Origin: CBDHDJ01 sp965261645
GTDB lineage: Bacteria > Pseudomonadota > Alphaproteobacteria > SHVV01
NCBI GenBank assembly: GCA_965261645.1
Contig: CBDHDJ010000003.1
Location: 1,240,001-1,304,000, forward strand
DNA: 64,000 nucleotides
Direction of reading: 5' to 3'
Shown one piece after another: positions 18,293-26,794 of the stretch. A program made the translations under genes and the position numbers. Numbering within the stretch: the first letter of the stretch is position 1; each line of letters starts with the position of its first letter. The notes beneath the pieces were generated by a model, which saw nothing but the letters and a program-made list of their open reading frames with translations, made no database searches and was not told the origin of the DNA.

Positions 18293-19903
18293 ATGGCGAT
18301 GCGCGACGAGGATTTCGGGACGGCGCTGACGCTGACCGAGGGGGACGAGGCGATCTGGTCGCCCCCCATGTCGGCGCCGACGAGCGAGCCGCGCGACTGG
18401 CAGTCTCTGTGCGAACAGGAGCGGGCGCGGGCGGAAGCAGCGGAAGCGCGCGCGGAAGAGTTGCGCTGGGCGGAAGTCGCCGCCCGCAGCGGTGGGAGTG
18501 CGTGGAAGTCGCGGTTCAAGGCCTGCCGGCAGAGGCTGAGCGAGGCCGAGCAGGAGACCGGGGACCTCCGCCGCGCGGCCAAGGACGTGCCGTCCTTGCA
18601 GGCCGAAGTGGCGCACTTGCAGGAGTTGCTCTCCGAAGCCCGCAGCGGGTCGAGCGAGTTCTGCACGATCGAAGCGCTGCGCGACGAGGTCGCGCGGCTG
18701 CACAAGGCCCTGGCGTCGAAAGGCCGGAAGGACGCGACCGGGCCACTGTCGAGGGAGAATGCCCGACTCCGCAAGGCCCTGGAGCGGTCGCAGGGACAGA
18801 AGGACGAGGTCGTGGCGTTGCGCGGAGAGGTCTCGGCGCTGCGCAAGTCGGAGCGGGCCGCGCAGTCGGTGCGGTCGAAGGAGAGCATCCGGCTGGGCAA
18901 GGCGCTGGAACGGACGCAGAAGCAGAAGGACACGATCAAGGCGCTGCGCGGGGAAGTCGATTCCCTGACCCGCGAGACCCGTCAGCAGAACCGGGAGAAC
19001 GGCCGGCTGCGCCGCGAGCTGGAGTGGTTGCAGCGCATCAAGGCGACGGCACGTGGGCTGTCCGACGAGGTCGAGCTGCTGCGCGCGGAGCTGGCGGAAT
19101 ACCACGACCAGATGAACTTCATCGATTGGCAGGACAGGCGCATCACCGATTTGCAAATTGCCCTGGATACGTCGGCCTTCAAGACCGAGCGGCTGGAGGC
19201 CGAGCTTGCCGAACGTCCCCTGCTGCCGGCGGCCTTGAAGAGATTGCGCAAGCAGGAGAAGACCATCGAGTCCCTGCAAACCCGCAACGAGAGGCTGGAA
19301 GAGGAGTTGGCCAAGCTGCGCTCGAGCCGGGCCGTCCTGTCGAAGGCGGTCTTCGGGAGCAGGAGCGAGCGGCAGAAGAAGCCGGGCACGGGACGCAAGC
19401 GCGGCCAGCAACGCGGCGCGCCCGGCCACGGTCGCACCCCGCGGCCCGGGCTTCCGGAGAAGACCGAACGGCGCAACCCACCGAAGGATGCGCGGATCTG
19501 TTCCTGTTGCGGCAAGCCCTATGTCGCCAACGGCGAGCGTGTGACGACGCTGATCGAGATCGCGGTCAAGGCCCACATCCGCAGGATCGAGCGGACGCGC
19601 TGGCGCCGGGGTTGCGACTGCGCGTCGTCGCCCCTGGAAGCGATTGCGCCGCCGGTGCCGCGGCTGTTCCCCGGAACGCTCTTCGGAACCAGCTTCTGGG
19701 CACGGTTTTTGTTCGAGCACTGTGCGTGCCTGCGCCCGCTGTGCCGGGTCGCGGCGTGGTACGCGGACCAGGGGCTGGCGGTCTCGCCGGGCACGCTGGC
19801 CAACAGCCTGAAGCGCTTCGTGCCGCTGTTCGACCCGGTCTACCAGGCGATTCTCGCGCACCAGAACCGGACGACGGTGCGCCATGCCGACGAGACCGGC
19901 TGG
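18293..19903 (+). CDS. IS66-like transposase, 5' exon (interrupted by a group II intron)
   Basis: 537 codons before the intron. Residues about 35-370 form a very long, almost continuous coiled coil (heptad-rich, with repeats such as LRKALERSQ and LGKALERTQ). Next comes the IS66 leucine-zipper/linker region (LSKAVFGSRSERQ), a zinc-finger motif CSCCGKPY, and the start of the DDE core ending HADETGW (first Asp). The exon stops exactly after this Trp codon. The usual IS66 transposase has a far shorter coiled coil. The start at 18293 is followed by a second Met two codons on. Confidence 0.85.
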
Positions 19904-21820
19904 GAGCGCCAGGCTAACTGGCGGAAAGTAGCCGGTGTGAGTCCGGCGGGAAGAAGGAGTAACCAACCACTTCCACCCCGAGTCATGGGCCGGCCATTCG
20001 CGAGGATGCAGGTTAAGCGTTGACAGGGGCGCGTATGGGCGAGGGCGATTGAGCTACGAAAAGTCTGAGAATCAGGGTGCCGAGGCTTTCCAGTATGTCG
20101 AAGGCAACACCGCTTCCACCGCCATGGTAAGGGGGAAGTGGACCCTGCGGAGTCGAAGAACCCAACCGCACGTACGTAGGCTTTCACGCCGGGACCTGGG
20201 AGGTCTCCATGTCATCCCGCGGTCGTAGCGGGATCGCAAAGGAAAGGAGGAATCCGTAACCGATGACGAACGGCATGGAGAAGTCAGACTCGGGAGTAGT
20301 AGCGATGAAGTCGGCGAACAAAGGGAGGCCTGTTCCGGCGGAGCCGATGGAGCGAAGGACCGAGCCCAAGGGGAATCTGGAAAGCCAAAGCATGCGCCGG
20401 ACGCAGGACCGGGAAAGCGTGTCACAAGCGGCCGACCGGATACGGCAGTTTGTACAACGGGAGCCACGGGAGCGTCTGACGGCGCTTCTCCACCACGTTA
20501 CGGTCGATGCGCTGCGCTGGGCGTTCTTCGCGTTGAAGAAGGACGCGGCGGCAGGTGCGGATGGCATGACGTGGGGGATGTACGAGGGAGGGTTGGAAGG
20601 CCGGTTGGCCGCCCTGCACGACCGCGTGCACTCGGGAGCGTACCGGGCGACGCCATCACGGCGGGTGAACATCCCGAAGCCGGATGGCGGCACACGACCG
20701 CTCGGCGTCGCGGCCATAGAGGACAAGATTGTCCAGAAGGCGGTGGCGGAGATTATCCTGACGCCAATTTACGAGGCGGAGTTCCTGGGGTTTAGCTATG
20801 GGTTCCGGCCCGGGTGTGGGGCGCACGACGCGCTTGATGCGCTCGCGGTCGGGATTGAACGGCGTAAGATCAACTGGATAGCTGACGCAGATATCCGCGG
20901 ATTTTTCGACCATGTCTCGCGGGACTGGTTGGTCCGGTTCCTCGAACATCGCATCGGAGACAAGCGGGTCATCAGGCTGATATCCAAGTGGTTGCACGTC
21001 GGCGTCATGGAAAATGGCGAGTGGCGGGACAACATGCGGGGGACTCCCCAGGGTTCGGTGATTTCGCCGATCCTGGCCAACATCTACCTACATTACGTTC
21101 TCGATCTCTGGTTCCAGAAGAAGTGGCGCAGCCACGAGGTCAAAGGCGACACAATCATCGTGCGGTACGCCGATGATTTCGTGGTGGGTTTCCAGCACAA
21201 GCAAGACGCGGAGCGATTTCTGCGTGACCTGAAGGAGCGGCTTGGACGTTTTGAACTGGAACTGAACCCTGACAAGACCCGGCTCATCGAGTTCGGGCGG
21301 TTCGCAACTGAGAACCGTCAGCGGCGAGGGTTGGGCAAACCGGAGACGCTCGACTTTCTGGGCTTCACGCACTACTGCGCGAAGGACAGGAAGGGGCGGT
21401 TCCAGTTGGGGCGCAAGCCGGTCTCGAAGCGGATGGCGCGCACCCTGAAGCGAATAAAGGAGGAGCTTCGCAGGCGGATGCACGACGGCGTAAACCAGAC
21501 CGCGCGGTGGCTGGGACAGGTACTTGATGGATGGCTGAACTACTTTGCCGTTCCAACCAGCTCCCGATATCTGGGGCGTTTCGTGCAACGACTGAAAGTA
21601 CTGTGGCTCAGGACTCTGCGCCGCAGATCGCAGAAGGACCGCTACAGCGGGGACCGTATGGAGCGACTGACAGCGAAATACTGGCCCACGCTGGAAATCC
21701 GACACCCGTGGCCGAGCCAACGATTTGCCGTCAATTGACCTGAGGGAGGAGCCGTGTGCATCAACGTGCCTGCACGGATCTGTGCGGGGGGAGCGGGGCA
21801 ACCCGCTTCCCTACCGCGAT
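19904..21820 (+). mobile_element. Group II intron inside the IS66-like transposase gene
   Basis: The 5' end GAGCGCC (a variant of the GUGYG consensus) begins right after codon TGG. Typical domain I sequence follows (GTAGCCGGTGTGAGTCCGG). The 3' part has a domain V-like hairpin, GAGCCGTGTGC...GCACGGATC (21749-21780), a domain VI-like hairpin, and the end CTACCGCGAT. Removing 19904-21820 joins TGG to CGGGTACAG in frame and restores the IS66 motif DETGWRVQ. The intron has the same strand as its host gene, as needed for splicing. Confidence 0.88.
20263..21738 (+). CDS. ltrA: Group II intron reverse transcriptase/maturase
   Basis: A 491-aa intron-encoded protein. The RT domain shows RRVNIPKPDGGTRPLGV (RT2), FSYGFRPGCGAHDAL, ADIRGFFD, GTPQGSVISPILANIYLH (RT4), the catalytic RYADDFVVG (RT5) and LEFLG-type FLGFTHYCAK (RT7). 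The maturase X domain follows (LKRIKEELRRR, VLDGWLNYFAVP). No HNH endonuclease domain is present, so it may target single-stranded or replication-fork DNA, as endonuclease-less group II introns do. It splices the intron RNA and reverse-transcribes it for mobility. Intact. Confidence 0.93.
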   Translation: MTNGMEKSDSGVVAMKSANKGRPVPAEPMERRTEPKGNLESQSMRRTQDRESVSQAADRIRQFVQREPRERLTALLHHVTVDALRWAFFALKKDAAAGADGMTWGMYEGGLEGRLAALHDRVHSGAYRATPSRRVNIPKPDGGTRPLGVAAIEDKIVQKAVAEIILTPIYEAEFLGFSYGFRPGCGAHDALDALAVGIERRKINWIADADIRGFFDHVSRDWLVRFLEHRIGDKRVIRLISKWLHVGVMENGEWRDNMRGTPQGSVISPILANIYLHYVLDLWFQKKWRSHEVKGDTIIVRYADDFVVGFQHKQDAERFLRDLKERLGRFELELNPDKTRLIEFGRFATENRQRRGLGKPETLDFLGFTHYCAKDRKGRFQLGRKPVSKRMARTLKRIKEELRRRMHDGVNQTARWLGQVLDGWLNYFAVPTSSRYLGRFVQRLKVLWLRTLRRRSQKDRYSGDRMERLTAKYWPTLEIRHPWPSQRFAVN

Positions 21821-22648
21821 CGGGTACAGGAGTTCCGCGACAACGGCCGGTCGAGCCGCGCCTGGCTGTGGACTTCGGTCAGCAAGGACGCGGTTTACTT
21901 CCATATCGACCCCTCGCGCAGCGCCGAGGTCGCGAAGGCCCTGTTCGCCGACACCGCCTGCACCGTCTTCGTGGTCTGCGACCGCTACAGCGCCTACAGA
22001 GCGCTGGCGCGCGAACTCGCCGGCAAGGTCATCCTCTGCTGGTGCTGGGCTCACCAGCGGCGCGACTTCATCGAGGGCGCGGCCGGCCAGGACGCGCTGA
22101 CGGAATGGTGCGAGGGATGGATCGAGCGGATCGCGGCGATCTACCGGCTGAACGACGAACGGTTGAAGCATTACGACCCCGCTCTCGAACGCCAGACACC
22201 GGCCTTCGACGCAGCGCAACGCAAACTCGGGAAGGCGGTCAAGCGCCTGTTCGCGAACGCCGAGGCGGAACTGGCCGGCCTGCCGGACAAGGACCGTCGG
22301 GCAAAGCCCTTGCGCTCGCTGCTCAACCACCGCGAAGGGTTGTGCGTCTTCGCGGACCATCCCCAGGTTCCGATGGACAACAATGCCGGGGAGCGGGCGC
22401 TCCGCGGGCCGGTCATCGGGCGCCGATTGAGCTTCGGTTCCAACAGCGAGGACGGCGCGAAGTTCACCGCGATCATGTACTCCGTCATCGGCACGCTCTC
22501 GATGAACGGTGTCGACGTGCTGCGCTGGCTGGAGGCATGGTTGAAGGCCTGCGCGAAGAATGGCGGCAAACCGCCGGACGACCTGTCCCCGTGGCTGCCC
22601 TGGACGATGAGCGAGGAGCGCAGGCGCAAGTTCTCGGCGCAGGAATGA
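21821..22648 (+). CDS. IS66-like transposase, 3' exon
   Basis: It continues the DDE core in frame after splicing: RVQEFRDNGRSSRAWLW, FVVCDRYSAYRAL (second Asp), LCWCWAHQRRDF, then VPMDNNAGERALRGPVIGR with the catalytic Glu, and the C-terminal IS66_C-like tail (DLSPWLPWTM). The 5' and 3' exons together make 812 aa. The stop TGA overlaps the ATG of the DruA-like gene (ATGA), so the two are translationally coupled. Without splicing no functional transposase can form. Confidence 0.88.
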   Translation, partial: RVQEFRDNGRSSRAWLWTSVSKDAVYFHIDPSRSAEVAKALFADTACTVFVVCDRYSAYRALARELAGKVILCWCWAHQRRDFIEGAAGQDALTEWCEGWIERIAAIYRLNDERLKHYDPALERQTPAFDAAQRKLGKAVKRLFANAEAELAGLPDKDRRAKPLRSLLNHREGLCVFADHPQVPMDNNAGERALRGPVIGRRLSFGSNSEDGAKFTAIMYSVIGTLSMNGVDVLRWLEAWLKACAKNGGKPPDDLSPWLPWTMSEERRRKFSAQE

Positions 22649-23526
22649 CCGGCACGATCGAGTGCCGGTACTACGGCCGCAACTTCACCGCCGACGAGAT
22701 GGCGCTGATGCGCGCCCTGATCGCCGCCGATCCGCCGCCCACCCGGGCCGCCCTGTCCAGAGAGTTCTGCCGGCGCGTCGGCTGGCTCAAGCCCGATGGC
22801 GACCTCAAGGACATGATGGCTAAGGTGACCATGCTGGCCATGCACCGCGACGGTGTGATCGTTCTGCCGCCGCCGAAGGGACGGCAGGGCCGGCCCAAGC
22901 CCATCTTCTTCGGGCCTGACACCGAGCCGCCGCTGTTCCCGGCCCCGACCGCCCTCGACGAGGTTCGCCCGCTCGACTTCCGCACCGTCGTGCGCGGCAC
23001 CCGCGAAGGCAGGCTGTGGAACGAGTTCGTCGCCCGCTACCACTACCTCGGATACAAGCCCCTGGTCGGCGCCCAGATGCGCTACGCCGTCCATGACCGC
23101 AACGGCTGGCCTCTGGCCATGCTCGGCTTCTCCACCGCCGCCTGGAAGCTCGCCCCGCGCGACAACTTCATCGGATGGACCCCCGAGCTGCGCGGGAAGA
23201 ACCTGCCGCTGGTGGTCGACAACCCACGCTTCCTTATCCTGCCCTGGGTCGAGATCCCGAACCTGGGATCGCACATCCTCGCCATCGTGCGCCGACGCCT
23301 GCCCGAGGATTGGACGGCGCGCTACAACATCACGCCCGTGCTCATCGAGACCTTCGTCGAGACCCCGCGCTACACCGGCGCCGTCTACAGGGCCTCGGGC
23401 TGGACCCGCGTCGGGACCACCCAGGGGCGCGGGCGCTACGACACGCATATGAAACGGGCCGAGCCCAGGAAGGACATCTGGCTGCGGCCACTCAGGCGAG
23501 ACTGGAAGCCGACACTCAATCGCTGA
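22645..23526 (+). CDS. DruA-like protein (DUF4338)
   Basis: A 293-aa DUF4338 protein, the family of the DruA component of the Druantia anti-phage system. Family blocks visible are LWNEFVARYHYLGYKPL, WKLAPRDNFIGW, NPRFLILPWVEIPNLGSHIL, PVLIETFVETPRYTGAVYRASGW and the C-terminal GRGRYDTHMKRAEP. The rest of Druantia (DruB-E, with the large helicase) is absent. Instead the gene is coupled to a transposase, and its last 31 codons lie in the transposon's terminal repeat. A role in transposition or in element immunity is an inference. No membrane segments. Confidence 0.85.
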   Translation: MTGTIECRYYGRNFTADEMALMRALIAADPPPTRAALSREFCRRVGWLKPDGDLKDMMAKVTMLAMHRDGVIVLPPPKGRQGRPKPIFFGPDTEPPLFPAPTALDEVRPLDFRTVVRGTREGRLWNEFVARYHYLGYKPLVGAQMRYAVHDRNGWPLAMLGFSTAAWKLAPRDNFIGWTPELRGKNLPLVVDNPRFLILPWVEIPNLGSHILAIVRRRLPEDWTARYNITPVLIETFVETPRYTGAVYRASGWTRVGTTQGRGRYDTHMKRAEPRKDIWLRPLRRDWKPTLNR

Positions 23527-23557
23527 AATCTCCATCACCTGAGAACGGAAGGATTAC
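23432..23557 (+). repeat. Right terminal inverted repeat of the IS66-like transposon
   Basis: It pairs with 18118-18243. It comprises the last 31 codons and stop of the DruA-like gene plus 31 bp of non-coding sequence ending GGATTAC. It is followed directly by the 8-bp target duplication GGATACGC. Confidence 0.9.
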
Positions 23558-23574
23558 GGATACGCGGGAACGCC

Positions 23575-24759
23575 ATGCCGAGACGCCAGGAACGGGTTAT
23601 CACCAAACGCACCGTCGACGCGTTGTCCGTCGAGGATCGCGACGCCGTATTCTGGGACCGGGACCTCCCCGGCTTCGGCATCAGGGTCTATCCCTCGGGC
23701 CTGAAGAAATACGTCGTCCAGTCGCGCGGCCCCGGCGGGTCGAAGAGGGCGACGCTTGGACGGCACGGGAAAATCACCGCCGACGAGGCGCGACGCTGGG
23801 CGGCGGAGGCCATCGACCGCATCAAGCGGGGCGAGGACCCGATTCCCCCTCCGCCGGAGCCCGAGCCGACGATGGCCGTTCTCGCCGAGCGCTACATGCG
23901 CGACTACGTGCCCTCGCACTGCAGGGCGTCGAGCGCGGAGGTCTACCGGCGGGCGCTCGACAACCACATCCTGCCGGCGCTGGGCGAGATGCGTGTGGGC
24001 GAGGTCGGGCGCGAGCAGGTGATGGAACTGCATTACGCGATGCGCGGCGAGCCCCATGCGGCCAACGCGGTGCTGAAGATCGTGGCCAAGGTGCTGTCGC
24101 TGGCCGTCGAATGGGGCCTGCGGGAGCACGGGCCGAACCCATGCCGGGCGGTGCGCAAATACCGGACGCACCCGCGCGAGCGGTTCCTGACGGAGGAGGA
24201 GTATTGCCGACTCGGCCGGGCGATCGACGAGCTGGAGGCGAAGCGGAAGGTGTCGAGGCATGCGGCGGCGATCCGGCTGCTGGTGCTGACCGGGTGCCGG
24301 CGCAACGAGGTGCTGGAGCTCAGATGGGACGACATCGACCGGACGGCGGGGGAGCTGCGGCTGCGCGACGGCAAGACCGGCGCGCGCATGGTGCCGCTGA
24401 CGCTGGCGGTACAAGGCGTGCTGGCGGAAATTCCCCGGGTTCCGGACAACCCGTGGGTGATCGCCGGGCAGAAGCCGGGCGCGCGCATGACCAACGTCAA
24501 CGATCCGTGGCTGATCGTGCGTGCCCGGGCCGGGCTCGAAGATGTACGTATCCATGACCTGCGGCATTCCTGGGCGAGCCGCGCGCTGGCGCTCGGCGAG
24601 AGCCTGAGCATGAACGGGAAGCTGCTGGGCCACAACAGGATCGAGACCTCCGCGCTCTACGCGCATCTCGCGCGCGACACCGAGAAGGCCTCGGCGGCCA
24701 AGATCGGCGGCAGCATCGGCGCCGACATCCTGCCGATAGAGGATACGGAGGCGGCGTAA
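23575..24759 (+). CDS. Tyrosine recombinase (phage-type integrase)
   Basis: 394 aa. A DUF4102-type arm-binding domain (PGFGIRVYPSGLKKYVVQ, GRHGKITADEAR) is followed by a core-binding domain and a catalytic domain. The active-site residues are Arg in LTGCRRNEVLEL, Lys in DGKTGARMVPL, HDLRHSWAS (His, Arg), LLGHNRIETSALYAH (His) and the nucleophile Tyr. The stop TAA overlaps the ATG of the next recombinase (TAATG). The IS66-like transposon sits 17 bp upstream and has probably separated it from its own promoter. Complete. Confidence 0.92.
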   Translation: MPRRQERVITKRTVDALSVEDRDAVFWDRDLPGFGIRVYPSGLKKYVVQSRGPGGSKRATLGRHGKITADEARRWAAEAIDRIKRGEDPIPPPPEPEPTMAVLAERYMRDYVPSHCRASSAEVYRRALDNHILPALGEMRVGEVGREQVMELHYAMRGEPHAANAVLKIVAKVLSLAVEWGLREHGPNPCRAVRKYRTHPRERFLTEEEYCRLGRAIDELEAKRKVSRHAAAIRLLVLTGCRRNEVLELRWDDIDRTAGELRLRDGKTGARMVPLTLAVQGVLAEIPRVPDNPWVIAGQKPGARMTNVNDPWLIVRARAGLEDVRIHDLRHSWASRALALGESLSMNGKLLGHNRIETSALYAHLARDTEKASAAKIGGSIGADILPIEDTEAA

Positions 24760-25989
24760 TGGCGAAACTGAACCGGCGTTCGATCTCCCGGCGCACCGTC
24801 GAGGCGCTCAAGGTCGGGAAGGACACGGTGTTCTGGGATCGGGACCTGCCGGGGTTCGGCATCAGGGTCTACGCCTCGGGCACGAAGATGTACGTCGTGC
24901 AAAGCAGGTCGAAAGGTAAAGTCGGTGCGGGTGACGGTGGGCCGGCACGGGGTGATCTCCGCTGACGAGGCGCGGCGCCGGGCGGCGCGGATCGTCAACC
25001 GGATCAAGGCGGGCGAAGACCCGATACCGGAGCCGTTGCCGGCCCGGCTCGCGGGCGGGCCGACGGTGGCCGACTTGGCGGCGCGCTACATGGAGAAGCA
25101 TGTCGCGGTGCGCTGCAAGGAGTCGACGGCGGAGGGCATCCGGGGGCTGCTCGGCAAGTACATCTTGCCGGAGTTCGGCAAACTCCCGCTGCTCGCGGTG
25201 GAGCGCGAGCGGGTGGCGGCGTTCCACGTCCGGTTGAACGGGGTTCCCTACGCGGCGAACCGGGCGGTGGCGCTGATGTCGCGCATGTACGCAATGGCCG
25301 CGGACTGGGAGATGGTCCCCGACGGCACCAACCCTTGCCGGTCAGTGCGCAAGTACCCGGCGCGCGGGCGCGAGCGGTTCCTGACCGACACCGAGTTCCG
25401 CCGCCTCGGCGAGGTTCTCGGCGAGGCCCCCACCGAGGGTGGGGTGTCGGTCCATGCCGTGGCGGCGATCCGGCTCCTGATGCTGACCGGCTGCCGCAAG
25501 AGCGAAATCCTGTCCCTGCAATGGACTGACATCTACCTCGAGGCCGGCGAATTGAGGCTCCGCGAAAGCAAGACGGGCCCGCGCGCGGTGCCGCTGTCGC
25601 CGCCGCCGGCGAAGGTGCTGGCGGAACTGCCCCGGGTTCCGGGCAACCCCTGGGTAATCCCCGGCCAGAAGCCGGACACGCACATGACCAACCTGGACGA
25701 CCCGTGGCGGATCGTGCGGGAGCGCGCGGGGATCGAGAACGTCCGGATTCACGACTGCCGGCATTCCTTCGCGTCGAGGGCGCTGGCGCTGGGCGAGAGC
25801 CTGCCCGTGATCGCCAAGCTGCTCGGGCACAGCCAGATCCGGACCACCGCCCGGTATGCGCATCTGGCGCGGGATTCGGTCAAGGCCTCGGCGGCGCGGG
25901 TTGCCGCCAGCATCGCGGAGGATTTCCTGAAGGGCAGTTCGGCAACGGCGAAGCTACCGGGGCGGCAGGGAACGGACAGTTCAGGGTGA
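24759..25989 (+). pseudogene. Second tandem tyrosine recombinase, one-base frameshift
   Basis: The first 55 codons (MAKLNRRSISRRTVEAL, LPGFGIRVYASG) are in one frame. From about 24920 the homology continues in another frame (RVTVGRHGVISADEARRR onward). Removing one A from GGTAAAGTC restores a single reading frame of about 410 aa. The catalytic residues are all present downstream: LTGCRKSEIL, SKTGPRAVPL, HDCRHSFAS, LLGHSQIRTTARYAH. It is related to the upstream integrase and more so to the remnant at 17487. It could be a true pseudogene or a homopolymer error. Confidence 0.85.
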
Positions 25990-26162
25990 CGAGCTATCGC
26001 GGAACTGCCGGACCGGCAAAGCGACGGCAAGCCAGTTCATTGTCGCCGAGAGAACGCCGGGTGACATTGTCAGACGCCGCAAAGCCGGAAATCAACGACT
26101 TTAGCGAATTTGTCCGATGGCCGGTGGGGTGGCGGAATGGCCGGTTACCGGGAAAGCAAGTC

Positions 26163-26335
26163 GTGAGCGAATACCGGTACTATGAGCTCCACGCGATAGA
26201 CCGCCCGCTTGGCGAGGCGGACATGGAGGCGCTGCGGACATTGTCGACGCGAGCGCGAATCACGGCCACGAGCTTCACCAGTCACTACAAATGGGGCGAC
26301 TTCCAGGGCAGCCCGAATCGGCTCATCGGCCGCTC
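26163..26335 (+). pseudogene. Conserved hypothetical protein, 5' fragment
   Basis: It begins at GTG 26163 with SEYRYYELHAIDRPLGEADM, then LRALSTRARITATSF-like sequence and KWGDFQGSPNRL. This is the start of a widespread uncharacterised protein of several hundred residues. Similarity stops at about 26335, where an oppositely oriented integrase remnant begins, so only some 55 residues remain. No function is claimed. Confidence 0.6.
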
Positions 26336-26342
26336 CTGGTCC

Positions 26343-26513
26343 TCACTCATTGCCCACCATTGCCGCAGCAACGATTCTACCGACCTTCTTTGCCGCTTCG
26401 ACAAGGTGCCCATCGGCAAGGTGGACGTAGCCTGCCGTTGTGCGATGGCGCCGATGCCCGATCAGCTTGCCGACCAGGGGCAAGTTCTCGCCCGCCATGA
26501 CGGCTTGGCTGGC
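26343..26513 (-). pseudogene. Tyrosine recombinase, C-terminal remnant
   Basis: On the minus strand the sequence encodes ASQAVMAGENLPLVGKLIGHRRHRT, then TAGYVHLAD and a C-terminal helix ending at TGA (26345-26343). This is the last third of an integrase catalytic domain, with the box II His (LIGH) and the nucleophile Tyr (GYVHLAD). The Arg/HxxR part is missing and there is no start codon. It is a third, different recombinase lineage within this zone. Confidence 0.75.
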
Positions 26514-26554
26514 GGCGGGCGGACTCGGTGCAGCGGACGACGCCGGATTGCAGT

Positions 26555-26743
26555 CTAGCCTCCGTCACTTCCCACGTTCGCACCCGGCTCAAAGTCACCT
26601 TCTAACCAGCGAACAAATGTTTCGGCGTGTCGCAGATAAGTTCGTTTGGTTGAAGGCATCAACTCTGAGGTTTCGACTTCCTCCGTGTATGTCGCAAGCG
26701 CTTCTCGAACCTGCTTCAAGCATGGTTTACTGACTCTCTGCAT
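26555..26743 (-). CDS. Small protein with a recombinase core-binding-like segment
   Basis: 62 aa: a helix-rich N-terminus, LATYTEEVETSELMPSTKR, then TYLRHAETFVRWLEGDFEPG. The segment resembles the SAM-like N-terminal (core-binding) domain of tyrosine recombinases, but no catalytic part follows. Similar short proteins exist in other bacteria as far as I recall. It may be a stand-alone DNA-binding peptide or a remnant. Confidence 0.5.
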   Translation of the reverse strand: MQRVSKPCLKQVREALATYTEEVETSELMPSTKRTYLRHAETFVRWLEGDFEPGANVGSDGG

Positions 26744-26794
26744 GTTCCTCTCCTAGGCGGGGGGGCCGCGCAGCATCTGGCCGTGGCGCGAGCG

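Larger units (their letters stand above)
18118..23557 (+). mobile_element. IS66-like transposon with transposase, DruA-like gene and group II intron
   Basis: The ends read GTAATCC...GGATTAC; GTAA-type ends and 8-bp target duplications are typical of IS66. The flanking octamer GGATACGC occurs at 18110-18117 and again at 23558-23565. The terminal inverted repeats are unusually long: 18118-18243 against 23432-23557, about 126 bp with four mismatches. The element is 5440 bp, or 3523 bp without the 1917-bp intron. It lacks tnpA and tnpB and carries instead a DUF4338 gene. It lies 17 bp upstream of an integrase ATG. Confidence 0.88.

Noticed and set aside
18149..19966. A 605-codon minus-strand frame with many Leu/Arg/Gln repeats
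   Set aside because: It is the antisense shadow of the coiled-coil transposase; only its last 31 codons resemble a real protein, because they fall in the inverted repeat of the DruA-like gene.
22645..23526. Complete Druantia defence system
   Set aside because: Only a DruA-like gene is present; no DruB-E or large helicase nearby, and the context is a transposon.
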